A stretch of DNA of 64,000 bases from the NCBI RefSeq assembly GCF_047495875.1, contig NC_092485.1:5156890-5220889 (forward strand), in the 5' to 3' direction. The notes beneath the pieces are model-generated. The model was not told the origin of the DNA. It searched no databases and saw only the letters and a list, made by a program, of their open reading frames with translations. This DNA comes from Pithys albifrons albifrons (taxonomy: Eukaryota > Chordata > Aves > Passeriformes > Thamnophilidae). A program made the position numbers and the translations under genes. Each line of letters opens with the position of its first letter. Position 1 is the stretch's first letter. Below are positions 1 through 12,600 of this stretch, piece by piece.

Positions 1-400
1 ATAAATGCTGACAGGTCTCGGAGCCAACAGCTGAGGTGCTAAATTTGAAGTGACATCTCCTACAGCAGTACCAGAACCCCCTTTTAACGGCACTGAGATA
101 CAAGATAACACTTGGGAGAGCTTTGTGGGGTTTTCCACCTCCTTCCCAAACACTCACCCAGCATCACAACACCCCAGGGAGGGCTGTGTGTTACCCCTGA
201 GACCAGGAGGGTGGCACTCAGTTCCCAGGAGCCACTTATGCCCCCAGATTGCTGAGCCTGTGCCACCTCCAGCTCCTCACAAAGCCACCCCCAGAGCGTG
301 GGATGCCTCAGGTTTGCCCTGTGCCCACATTGCTCTGAGTGGGATGTGGGGAAGGTGCCAGCTGGGTTAGAGGGGTTAGAGGAAAAGGAAAGCTCAGTAC
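1..400. other. NFASC intron (3' of PAT exon), truncated
   Basis: Presumed start of the intron between the PAT and FN5 exons. Nothing recognisable was seen in it. Confidence 0.6.
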
Positions 401-652
401 CCAACTCCTGCTTTGTGGTGGCTGCTGGAGCCCTCTCTGCAGCTGCCGTGGTGCTGCCGGCGGTGCTGGCGGCCGTGGTGGTGGTGGTGGTGGTGGTGGT
501 GGTGGTAGTTGTGGTGGTAGTAGTCGTGTCAGTGGTAGATGGGGCAGTAGTAGTGTCGGTGGTGGTGGTAGTGGTGTCGGTGGTGGTGGTAGTTGGGGTG
601 GCTGTAGTACTGGTTAGCTCCACTGGTGGAGTTGGAGGCGTCCCAGTTGCAG
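401..652 (-). CDS. NFASC: NFASC mucin-like Thr-rich (PAT) exon
   Basis: 252 nt, acceptor CCTCTCCCAG, probable donor GTACTG after 401, phase 1-1 (84 codons). About 46 of 84 residues are Thr, including an uninterrupted run of 18. It opens [16 protein letters not shown], has Asp residues spaced within the Thr tracts, and ends [13 protein letters not shown]. Family knowledge: the PAT region is heavily O-glycosylated and specific to the neuronal NF186 form. The 5' limit is well supported. The 3' donor is weak and is chosen because it gives a symmetric exon. Confidence 0.8.
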
Positions 653-3600
653 CTGGGAGAGGGAAACACTGACTTTTGATGTCTCCTCGGGGCTGCCCTC
701 GCCCTCCCCGGCACTGCCCACGCAGGCACATGAGGGGAGCAGGGTGGCACAGCACGGGTGGGCACATGGGATGGGAGGGAGGCAGCAAATCCCGCTGGGA
801 ACACAAGGCTGAGCTGCCTTTCCCATCCCTGTCCCCATGCAGGGATGGCCATGCACCAGCTGAGGGGCTGGGGGGCAGGAGGGGGCAGCAGGAGGGGGGT
901 ATCCCCAGAAAGCTGATACCCCCAGACAGCTGCTCCTGTGCCCCCAGTCTGATGCCCACCCAGGGCTGAACGACCTGCTCCTCCTCTGCCTTTGCTCTGC
1001 CCCAGTACCCCCTCACCATCCCGGGCTTAAATCCCACCCTGTGGGAAGGTGAGGGGTGTTTGGGGAGGCACAGCCTGTCCTCACCCCCCATTCCCCAGCA
1101 GGACCAGGCTGGGAGCGCTCAGGGCTCCCTGGAAAATGAAATGGGATTTAGCTCTTAAGGAAATACACTAATCCCATTTGTCGTGGGCCAGGCAAGCCAC
1201 AATTACATTAATTCAGCTGCCCCTGGACAACACCTCCAGCATTTTTGAGCTGCCAGTTCAGCCTGAAGCTTTCCAGCTCCTTCCACCCTGGCTGGGCTCT
1301 GTGCTAATGCTGCTGGTGATGGAGCAGCTTTAGCATTAAGGTGGATTTTAGCTCGTGGGCGAGTGATGGATGGTGCTTTGCCATCACTGCCCCTCAATAT
1401 TTACATTTAAATGAAGATCCAGGGGTTGCTACACCTCTCGCTGTCCAGGGGGAAAGTCTGAGCAATTTGCTCACTAAACAGCCCCCTGTCCATGCCCCAC
1501 CTGGGCTGTGTTTCCAAGGGAAGGGGTAAATGTGCCCTTTTAATCCCTACCCCCGAGTGTGGGTGAGGGTCCCACTGAAGGGGAGGCTTTGCCTTGGACC
1601 TGAAAAGCTGCCAGTGGGAAAAGCAGCTGAAATGTTACTTCAAATACCAAAGGTTACTGAGAGGAGACCTGCCCCAGGACGCTCACATGAAATTGTATTT
1701 ACTTACTCTTTCTGCAGATCAAGGGATTACAAATCCCTCTTTTAGGCAAATGAAACCAGCTATTATAAATATCACCCACAAACAAGAATAGCTCTAGGAA
1801 AGTACTTTAAAAGGAGTCCCAGAACCAAGCCAGGGCTTGCTTTCTCACCAAGCCCATCCCCGAGGAGACCAAACCCCTAAAACCTCAGCCCTGCCAGGCA
1901 TCCAAAAGCAGAGAAGAGCAGGAGGTCGCTCAGTCCATCTCCCCACTGCCCACAGCTGCAATAGAACCACAGTTACAGCATGTCCAAAACCCCAGCCCAG
2001 CCCAAGGGATGCACCAGCAGCAGCCACAGCCCCCCCAAAACCTGAGCCCAGCCCCAGGTGAACCCCAAGAGCAGCCACAGTGATCCAGCCCAGCATCCTC
2101 CCCAGTGTGGTACCCACAGCAGCCCCCCCAGCCTCATGCAGCCCCCCAGGAAAGCCCCCCATGCACAGCCCAGCCCTGCCCCAGACCAGAGGACGTGCTG
2201 GGGACAGGGAGGGGACACAGCCTGGGTGGGACATGGCCCAGCTTTGGCCTGGGGAGTAGCAAACAGGGCGTTTGCTGGGCTCGGTTCCTTCCCCCTCAGT
2301 TGCTGGTGAAGGACTTTGCAGTGCTCTGAGGCTGCTTTGAGAAGTGCCAACATCCATCTCTGGTGATGCACAGAGGGTTTGGGGAGGTTAAGAGATTGGT
2401 GTCACTGGGTTAATGTCCCCATTAACGTGATTGAGCTGCACCTCCTCGAATGCTTGGCCGGGTACACAATCAAACAGCGCCGGAGACACGGCTTATTATC
2501 AGCTAATGCAGTCTCAGCACTCCCCTGTGAATCCCTGGCTCCTCTGGAAGGAAAAGAAGACCCCAAAAGGCCCCCAAGTAACTTTCTGAAAGGCAGGAGC
2601 TGCTGGAAAACCTGGTACAACCTTCCAGCTTCCAGTCTCCTCATCCTTCCTCTGCTACACAGCCCCTCCCAGGCCTGTCTGCATCGCCCAGCACTGCTGG
2701 AATGGCTTTGGCAGAAGGAGAGATTCAGACTTAATGCTCCTCTAGAGCTCAGATGGGAAAAGATTATCTGGGATAAGCCCCAGCCTCGCTATCCCTGCAC
2801 AGGGGATCATCTTGAGTGTTGTGTTCAGTTCTGGGTCCCTCAGTCCAGGAAAGAGATTGAGGGGCTGGAGCGGGGCCAGAGAAGAGCAACGAGGCTGGAG
2901 AAGGGACTGGATGTGGCACTGAGTGTCCTCTGAAACACCTCCAGAGACAGAGAATCCACCACTTCTCGATCCAACCCCATTGTGATGACCAGCCCAGGGC
3001 ACAGAGTGCCCTGAGCTGGTCATCACAGTGGGGTTGGATCAAGGGTTGGACTTGATGATCTCAGAGGTCTCTTCCAACCCAACTGAGAAGAGAAGAGCAA
3101 CGAGGCTGGAGAAGGGACTGGAGCACAAGTGCTGTGGGGAGAGGCTGAGGGAGCTGGGGGTGTTCAGCCTGGAGAAGAGGAGGCTCAGAGGTGACCTCAG
3201 CACTGTCTGGAACTGCCTGAAGGGAAGTTCTGGTCAGGTGGGGGTTGGTCTCTTCTCCCAGGCACTCAGCAATAGGACAAGGGGGCACGATGGGCTCAAG
3301 CTCTGCCAGGGGAAATTGAAGTTGGATATCAGAAAAAAATTCTTTACAGAGAGAGTGCTCAGGGATTGGAATGGGCTGCCCAGAGAGGGGGTGGATTCCC
3401 CATCCCTGGAGGTTTTTCAGCTGAGCTTGGCCGTGGCACTGAGTGCCATGATCTGATAAAGGGACTGGAGTTGGACCAAGGGTTGGACTTGATGATCTCA
3501 AAGATCTTTTCCAACCCAACCCATTCTCTGACTCTGTGATTCTGTGTATTCCATGCAGCCCCACACGTGGGCAGATGAAGCTGCAGCACCAGCAGTGTCC

Positions 3601-6600
3601 TGGATGCTGCCCTGAGTGGAGGGGTTGGCACCAGGTTGACTGGCAGGGACTCTGGGCAGGATGTGCCCACCCTGCCCCAGCTCTGCAGTGGCTCTGGGGG
3701 AAGTGTCCCCAAGAGCAGAACTGTCACATCCCATCAGGACAACACCAGCTCACTCCTGAGTCCCTGCGTGACATCAGGGAGGGGCTGTTGGCACTGGGGA
3801 TAAAAATCATCTTGGCAGGCCCAGGACCAGGTGAAGAGTGGGACTGGGTGAGCTGGAGAGCAGGATCTGAGAGCGGGGAGGATGGGAAGGCACTGCAGCC
3901 GAGCAGGGCTCCCACAGTCGGGGAGGGGGATTTAGTCCCTAAGCTGCCCCGGGATGCAAAGCTACGGCCTCATTAGTGTTTAAATATGAAATGGATGCGG
4001 CAGAAAAGCTCAGCTGGGAGATTTGGGGCAGAGAAGATAAGGGGCATTTGCTGGGCTTTGAAATGCATCCCCTAATGAGAGCTGGTTTCGGCGTGGGGGG
4101 AGATCAAGGCGGGCTTTGACAGAGATCAGAGCGCTCCGGAGCGCCCCGAAGGAAAGGGGGGAGACCCTTCCCGGGGCTCCCGGGGGTCCCCCAGCCCTGC
4201 CCACCACGGCAGGGCTGCTTAGGGAGTGCCAGCTCCCTGCTCCCAAGGGGCAGGGGGAGCTGGAGGGCCAGGCTGGCATTCCCAGCACCGCTCCTTTGGA
4301 ATCACAGCCACCCTCCCAGTCCTGCTGCAGCAGCCGGAACATTCCCGGGCTCTGCAGAGCAGCTGGAATTGTTCTCCTGCATCCTCACTCGGGGGCTTTG
4401 GCAGCAGCTGCCTCAAGGTTAGGAACAGGACCGAGCATTTGGAATTCGTGGGCTGGGGAAGGGTCGCTGAAAGCAGGGAATGCCACTCTCCCATCCAGGG
4501 GCAGAGCAGCACCTGGAAACCAGCGATGGAGCAGCTTTATCCCAGTCCAGCAGAGCAAAACCAGCAATTCCCAGCCCTGCTCCCCCCCCGGCCCAGCCCA
4601 TCTTCCTGGAAACTCCAAACCCACCACTCAGCCCAGTAATTGCCCCTCTCTGCCAGGCAGAGATGCTTTTTCTGCCAGGCAAGATGCATTATTTCCTCTC
4701 GGGGGCTGCAGGGCAGGACGGGAGGGGGAGATGGGCTGGGCTGGGGACAGGGACGCAGCAATTAAGAGTTTCAGTAATGAGAGATGCTGAGCTCTTTGCT
4801 GCTGCTTTGCTCCCGTGACTGCACCAGGAAAAAGGAGCTCAAACCTGACACAGAAAAACCTGTTTGAAGCTCAGATTAGAAAAAAAAAAGCAAAAACCAG
4901 AGAGGGAGAATCATAAAAGGGGGTATTTAAAGAGGGAGGCTCTGAGGAGAGGACTCGACTCCTGCAGTAGTTCAGTGAGTAGCTCCATTTTTTTTAACAA
5001 ACTGCAGGAAAGAACCCACATCTATGTTGCTCTTTAATTATTTAAAGTGCTTTTAATGTGTTGTTACACTGTAGTGATGACTTTCCCTTGGGTGTGTCTA
5101 CAAAATAATTAGGCTTGGAGAAATTGGATTAATTTTTCATGATTTTTGATGATTGGTCAAATACGTTTTCAGGGATTTATTTTTTGCTTCTGGCCCGCTC
5201 AGTTTTGAACAACGGGAGGAAATTGTGAAGTCTTTGCCATAAAGTGCCACAAATCTGATGTGAAAAGATAAAGAGACTCAAGAATAGAAAGGGGTGATTG
5301 AGCAGCCTCCAAAAGAGAGGGGTCAGCAGTTCTCTCTGTTCCTAAAATGAACAATGGGATCTTTCTCCTCCAATTCCTAATTATGGAACAACATGAAGAG
5401 AACAGAGAAAAGTCATTTTTTTCTCTTCAACTCCAAAACCAATACTCTTCATGGTCCCTGATGATGTTTTCCCACACACACGGGTGGGAGAGGAACCAGT
5501 TTTGATTTTTTGTCACTCAGAGCATAAATAAGAGCCTTTCTGGATGTCTTTTCTTTACCCTTTGTTGGGTCTGGGTTAGGAAGGGTAAAGCCTTTCCTAA
5601 GTGGAAGTCCCAGCACTTCACTTTGATTTCATCAGCCTGGTCCAGTTTCCTGCCCACACAGACCAGCCCTGACCCTGCCTGTGCAAGGCTACCCCTGAAA
5701 AAAGACCTTTTTATTCTCTTTTAGTGCCAGCAGCCCATGGCAAAGAGCATTTTAGAGCAATTTAAGACAACTTTCAGTGTGAATCCATAAAAATCCACCA
5801 AATCTAGGTCAGTGAGCAGAGCTGGGAAAGGTCAAGCAGCGTCTCACTGCAAGCAGGACTTGTTAGGAAGAGAAGCAGCTCTGGAGCCAAACACTGCTCA
5901 GATTGTGCAGCAGCTCCTGTGCTGTGGCCTGAGGAGAAATGACATCCAGCAAAGAGCAGGACAGGGATGGGAAAAGGATCTTCCCGTGGTGATTCTGCCC
6001 CAATTCCCTGTGCTGGAGGATGCTGAGAGGGCTGAGGCAGCTCTGAGTGACCTACTGCTCCCCTTGCTGTTCTCAGGCCACTCTCAGCTCTGCCCCATCT
6101 TTCCAATTTACTGTTTCTCCCACTGGAAGGTGAAAAATAGAGGGGTGGGCTCTGTACTTGGAGAATTCTCTTTAAATAGCAACTGATTCATGTGGCTTCT
6201 GGTGGGGTAAGAAATGAAGCCTGAACTGAAAGGATGCTGAGGGATAAAGAGATCACTCCCTGTTTCCAAAGTCCAGCAATATCCAGTGCAGGCAGAAAAG
6301 CACTTTAGAAGGTGATCCTGATCCACAAAGGAAATCTGGATTCTTGTGGATGAGCTAAACCCTGGGTGAAATAGAAGCTGTGGCAGCAGAACAGCCCTCC
6401 AGGACTTGGAAGACAGAGATCCTCTAAGCCAAAAGGTTCTTTGTGTCCATTTTCAGGTTCCCACCACCCAAAACAGACCAATCTGTTACCCCCTTTTCTT
6501 TTTTGTTTGGAAAAGAGAAAAAGACAGAAGAGGAAAAGAGGAAAATATTGACATCTCTTCAGAATGGAAAAAAAATGCAAAATAATACTGGGTGGAGACA

Positions 6601-9600
6601 TCACTGCAACAAAATGAAAGGAGGAGAAACACCTTTGAGGCAGGAAAGCAAAACCTACAGGTGCAGAGAGCAGGTCCTGCACTTGTATCCCTCGGGAAGA
6701 GCCTTCCCTGGGCAGCTGTTCCTCCTTGGGCAGCTCCAGGGCTGTGCCCAGCAAAGGCAAAGCAGGACCTCTTGGAGAGCCCTCAGTGCAGGGAAACCAG
6801 GGCTGGGGCTCCACACACAGCAGGAGCTCTGGGGGTGTTGGGGGTGGCTGCACCCCCTGGCAGTGCCACCCACCCCTCTGAGCTGGGAGCAGGCGGTGCC
6901 ACTGCTGGAACAGCACTCAGAGGGCATGGGGTGTGTGCAAAGTCCCCTCTGCAGCGTTGGGACGGGGTGGAAATCCTTCTCTGGGCACCAGGAGTGGCAC
7001 TCTGGGCTTTGCAGGGTGGCACTGGGGGGTTGGTTTCTATGGGAACAGGAGGAGGGGCTGCCCCCCTCACTGGGAAAGGTTTCTCTCTGCTTCTTTACCA
7101 CTGCAGGGAGAGCAAGGAGGGCCAAGCCAGCAATAGCCTCCATGCAGACATGCACAGCTGTGGCACAAACATCATCCTTAACCCTTTCAATGGGCACCTG
7201 GCAGCAAAAGGATGCTCCTGGCACAGCCCTGGCACAGCCCTGGGGAGGTGAGTGGCTGGTGGTGCCCGTGCATCATGAACAGCCCTGTGTGCCCAGGGCT
7301 GGCAGCTGCTCCACTGCAGATTCCTGGGGGGAAAAATCCACCTTGAATCCCACAGGGCAGAGCTCAAGGGCTGGATGGGCACCACCAAGCCAGGGCTGGC
7401 TGCAAATATTCTGCATTTTGCAGGGTGGGGATGTCAAGGCTTCAAAAGGGAGAGGGTTTTGTGAAGAGCTGGGATTAAAAACCTCTTCAACAGGGCAAAA
7501 AAAAGCCCTCTTTAACAGAGCAAAAAATCTTCTTAATAGAGCAAACCCCCTTCTTTAATAGGGGGAAAACCCTCTTTAATGGGCACCTTGACTCTCCTTT
7601 GGGCTTGTCCAGTGTGTGGCCACTGCAGTGTTGGTGGCTTTGGCCATCATTAGGAGGCTCCTCAGCCCCTCTCAGGGGGGTTTGATCTCTGCAGACCCCG
7701 CTGTGGGACCTGCCCTGTCCCTCCTGCCTGGGGGGGTTTGTGTTCCCCTGCCAGCATCTCACGTGCCCAGTTTGGCCTCCTGAGGCTTCGCTTTGCCATT
7801 GAAAGGGTTAATGGAGCTCATGCTTAATTGGCAGCACAGAAAGCACCTCGCCCCATGCCTGTTACCTCCGGGTACGGTACCTGGGGTTGGTGTGGCTTCG
7901 AGGGCAGCGCCCGGGGCAGAGAGGGGGGACGAGAGAGCAGGGAAGAGAAAACACAGGCAGAGATAAAACAACCAGAACACACCAACAGGACACTGGGGAC
8001 ACTCAGCACAGTCACCAGAGAGCTGAGAGAGGGGAGTGAGGGCATCAAACACAACCTGGCACCCTCCTGCACGTCGGAGCTGCTGGCACAGGGCACAGGG
8101 CAGGGATGCCCCCTTGGAGACCATGAATAAACCACACCAGGTAACACAGCCCAGGTCAAGCCCCCACCAGCCTGGGGGTCATTAAGCCAATGCTTGAGCA
8201 GGAGCTTCGATCCAAGCCCAGCAAGGACGGGTCCTGGTGCTGAATTTCACCCTGGTTTTCCCCATTGTAGCTCTCCCATCACCTGCTCCTCCTGTCCCGT
8301 GAGGGTGTTTGATTTAAACTGCTCCAGGGAAGGAGTGTGGCAAGCAGAAAACAACCTCTGGAAGCATTAATGGCTTTAATGTTCTTCATCTGCTTATTTT
8401 CTTTAAATTCCAACCTCATTCTTGGCATAGCTTTGCAGCAGGTGCCTCCCCATCACAGCGGGCACTCCGAGCTGCTCATGGTACCCACGTGCCTGGCATG
8501 AGTAAAACTCACCCCTGTCATGTTATACCTCGTGTTTTGATGGCAAATTTTGCCACATTTCTGTAACTTGGCTGTAAATAATTTTTCTTGCTGCTTGGTG
8601 GCCAATGCTTTGTCCAGCAGGGGAGCATCAGGTGCCACACGTGCACCCCAAACCCTGCAGAGAGGGTACCTGACCTTGCCACCCAGGTGTAGGCACCACC
8701 TGCTCTTTCCTGACACAAATCAATTAAGCTTTACCCACCCCAGGAGTTGGTTCTGGCTGTTCTTTCACTGCTCACTGCCAACAGTGCACAGAAACAAGCC
8801 CAGCAAAGAAACAACAAGAAATATTGACTATCACCTTCAATCCAACTCCTGTGCTCAGCAAAGCTCCTCTTTAAAGCCCCTCTCATGATTTCCAGGGTTC
8901 ATCTTGGCTGGTTTCCCCCCCCCCAGCCCCATCTCCCACTCTGCTGCATCAATTAGTGCTGCTGGAACCCACCTAAGAGGTGTTGGGAAGTGCTTCATTT
9001 CCACTGGGTCGGAGCAGGAATTACTCTTCCTACTCAGAGCCATTAGTTGGGGAGGGGGAGATGGAGGAGAGGAGACAAAGCCCCCATTAAATCAGAGCAC
9101 TAACCCAATCATGGGGCTGTTAGAGAAGGATGAAGAGAGGAAAGAGCCGCCTTTTGTCTCCCCACGTTCCCTCAGGGCTCCTGAACTTTCACTTAGTTTG
9201 ATGAATGTTCCACAATGGGCATTTTATCTGGTTATGAGTCTGAGAGTTGGGGCTTCACTTTGAAGGGCCAGGGCAGCTGGTGCTGAGGGGGTGACTGGGA
9301 GGTGGCAGCTGCTTCACCCCCTCTGAGCCACCTAAAAGCCCCCCACATCTGCCCCGTATTTACTGAGACAGCAGAGGGGCAAATTAAATCACCTTCAGCA
9401 GGGGCAGAGCAAGATCACAGAAGCCCAGAATGGTTTGGGATGGTTGTGATCTTAAAGACTATCCTGTCCCACCCCTTCCCATGGTCAGAGACACCTTCCA
9501 CCAGGCCAGGTTGCTCCAAGCTCCATCCATCCTGGCCCTGGACACTTCCAAGGGCAGCCACAGCTTCTCTGGGCACCTGTGCCAGTGTTTCAAACCCCTC

Positions 9601-12600
9601 TGAGTAAAGAACTTCTCCCCAGTATCTGACCAAACCCTGCCCTCTGGAAGCATAAACCCACGATGCCCTCCTGCTCTAGGGCATGTGAGGAACTCTCACT
9701 GCTTGGGGGGCACCACGGTGACCTCCTGGAGTCCCCCAGTCCCTTTGTAGTGTTTGTGCTGCAGCACTTGGCCCTCACCAGCCCCACCTCTGCAGCTGAG
9801 CAGCTGCACGGCAGCCACTGCCTCGCTCTGTGCCCCACGGGCTCCCCTGCCCAGCCTGTTTGGCTCTCCCGTGCCCCCCGGCCCCCCAGGCCCTGGCACA
9901 GGCACATACCTTCATTCAGCAGGGCTGGGGACTCCTCCACCAGGGGCTCTCCCTCGCCCACCTGGGTGCGGGCGCGCAGCACGAAGCGGTACCGCGAGAT
10001 GGGGTCTGATCTCTGCAGCGTGAACCGCGTCTGGTTGGGAGAGAAGTTCTCCACCACGGTCCGGCCCGTCTTGGTCCCGTTAACTGGGGAGGAAAGGCAG
10101 GGCAGGGGGGTTTGGGCTGGGCTCAGGAGTGCTCTGTGCTCCCCAGCTCATCTCCTCACCCCAGGACCACCCTGCACCCCCGTGTGTGCTCAGAGCTGTT
10201 GTTGCTGTTAAACACTCCTGGTCTGGGACATCCTGGAGCTGCTGGTGGGCACATCCAGGTGGGCAGAGAAGGCTCTACTGCCTCAGGTATCATGTGGGCT
10301 CTGGGACCATCTTCCACAGCAGGAGCTTTGGGTGAGCACAGAAACTGCTCAGACTGTGCTTAAGGGTCTCCCTAAATCAGAGATGGAACTTCCTTCCCTT
10401 CCATAACCAAGGCTGGAGAACTGCTGGGCACCCCCCACCTTCCCTGGGCAGCTCCATGTGCCCAACCCTGTGCCAAGACCCCTCTCAACACCACCAGTTT
10501 GTCTCATCTTGGAAATCTCCAGCTCCACTGGAGAGATTCCTGTGCTGGGTGAGGAGGGAATTAACAGCGAGGCAAACACTGAAGGACTAAATCATTACCA
10601 CTAAGAGGGTACCATGTGGAACGTACAGGGCTGGTATCTAAGGCTGTATCCTGTGAGGACTCCATTGGGATGCTCTGGGTGATCCCACTCCAGGTTGATG
10701 ATTTCCAGGTTTGGCTGCCGGATTCTTAAGTACCTGGGGGCACTGGGCACTTGGGAGGAGGAGGGAGCAGGGAGAGAGGGGGAGAAGAGAAAGCACAGGA
10801 GAAAACAACTGGTGAACACCTGCCAGGCTGACCCACACCCTGGGACACTCTGTGACACCCACACAGACAGAGCAGGGGGCAGGAATGGGCTGAGAGGGAA
10901 CCTGTGCCAGAGCCCAAGTGCCAGCCTGGGGTTCCCAGCAGAGTGTGAGCAGGAGCAGGACCCAGAGCAGCTCTGCATGCAGCCCCTCCCCACGAGCTGG
11001 GCCATGCTGGGCACCCCCAGGGATGCCACAGAAGGTGCTGCAGCTGAAGCAGAGCTGAGACACAGTTCAAGCCCCTCTGCTCTATGTTGTACACAGAGTT
11101 TTTTACATCCCCCACCCAGCCCAAGGTTTTCATCTCATCCATTTCTCTCTCAAAAGCACAAAAAGCAGCTTCTCTTATCACAAAGTGCTGTCTAGAGCTC
11201 TGCCCAGGGAGCTGCTGCTCCTCTCCAGGGGTCCTCACCCTGAGGAATGGCTGGGTTATCACTGCTTGTTCAGAGCTAGCAAAGGAAGGAAAGAATTATA
11301 CAGTCTTGAATTCAATTATTCTCCTGGTTGACTCATAATTGCGGTGTCTTAATTGGGGAAAGAGCTTGGCTTGCTGATCTGAGAGATTAGGGATGTATTT
11401 ATTTTTAACCAGCAGTTGTGTCATTCAGTCTCCTAAATGTCAATGTGTAGTCAATAAAAAAGCTCAGTGGTACAGGAAAACCAGAAATCAACATTTTCCT
11501 CGTGACAAGGGTACAATCTGCTGTAATTGTTTCAATTAATGCCACCCACAGAAGTTTAAAGCCACCCCAAATATCTGCAGCCACCCCAAATCCTGGGTCT
11601 TCAGCACACACAACTCTCACAATGCCCCTGACTGCAAACCCAGAGGAAATGAGTCCTTCCTTTGGAAACAAGCTTTGTTAGGGCTGATCAATAGAAAATC
11701 CTTAGAACATGGAGACAGCACCCAAGGAAATGTGGAGGAAGAGGCAGGGCTGGGAGGTGCTGCCCTTGTGCAGCAGGGATAGGATGGAGAGGGAGATAAA
11801 GGGGAACATCCCACTGTATTTTGAGAGGACATTTGTTTCTAGCAAAAGATTTGCTTCTAGCAAATCTGCCCTCGTGTTTTTGCAGCATTCTGTGCCAAAC
11901 TCTCCCTGTGCTGTTGGGAGAGTCACTGCCAGGCTCTGAAAGTGCAGCTCCAACACAAAATTATCAGCGTGGCTATAAATAGCCCCTGTGACAGCAGGGA
12001 AATGAAAGCCTCGGGTTCATCCTTGCCACGAGCTCCTCCAACAGAACAACGAGGTGCTCCTGCCTTGAAAAGCTCCACGGAGGTTTTGGGGATGTCCTTC
12101 CAGAACAAAAGAATTCAGCTTTATTTTCCTGCCTTTTCCAGAGCAGGAGGAATCCACTCACTGCCCTGTCCCCAGCCCACGGCACGGGGACATCATGGGG
12201 ACAATCGAGGACACAGAGCTGTGACTCCAGAGGGGATTTGCAAACACTCCTCTTGCTCAGCCTAAAATCTACTTGCTGATGTGTGCCAAGGGGTTTATTT
12301 GGCTGGTGAGAGCACCAATAGCCAGCTCTGGGTGTAGCTCAGAGGTGTCCCCTGCCCACTGCTCAGAATTGGTACTGAAAAGTTGTATTTCCTTAAAGAG
12401 GAGTCTCTGCAGCAGTGGGAGAAAATCCTGGGATTTAATCCACAAGAGGAGAGATTCAATCTGTGAAACAGCTCTGGGTGATGCCCTTGGGTTGGAAAAC
12501 CAAATTAAAGTTCAGGGCTTGGCATGTTTTGGTGCTCTCAGACCTGGGGGAGGAAGTGAACAAAGGCTGGGAGAGGGAAATATTGCTGAGAGCTGAGACC

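Larger units (their letters stand above)
653..9909. other. NFASC intron between FN4 and PAT exons (9.3 kb)
   Basis: The largest intron in the window. It holds a CR1 cluster at 2805-3545, a CR1 fragment at 9418-9600, an AT-rich unique stretch at about 4850-5800, and a 16-bp inverted repeat at 7178-7193 and 7796-7811. Open frames here (for example 6443-7558) have no recognisable domain. Confidence 0.7.

Noticed and set aside
84..1091. 335-codon minus-strand open frame as a single exon or gene
   Set aside because: Only 401-652 is supported, by splice signals and phase. The rest is intron that happens to stay open in the Thr-coding frame.
6443..7558. 371-codon + strand open frame
   Set aside because: No recognisable domain and low-complexity composition; it overlaps other open frames on both strands and lies within an intron of the minus-strand gene.
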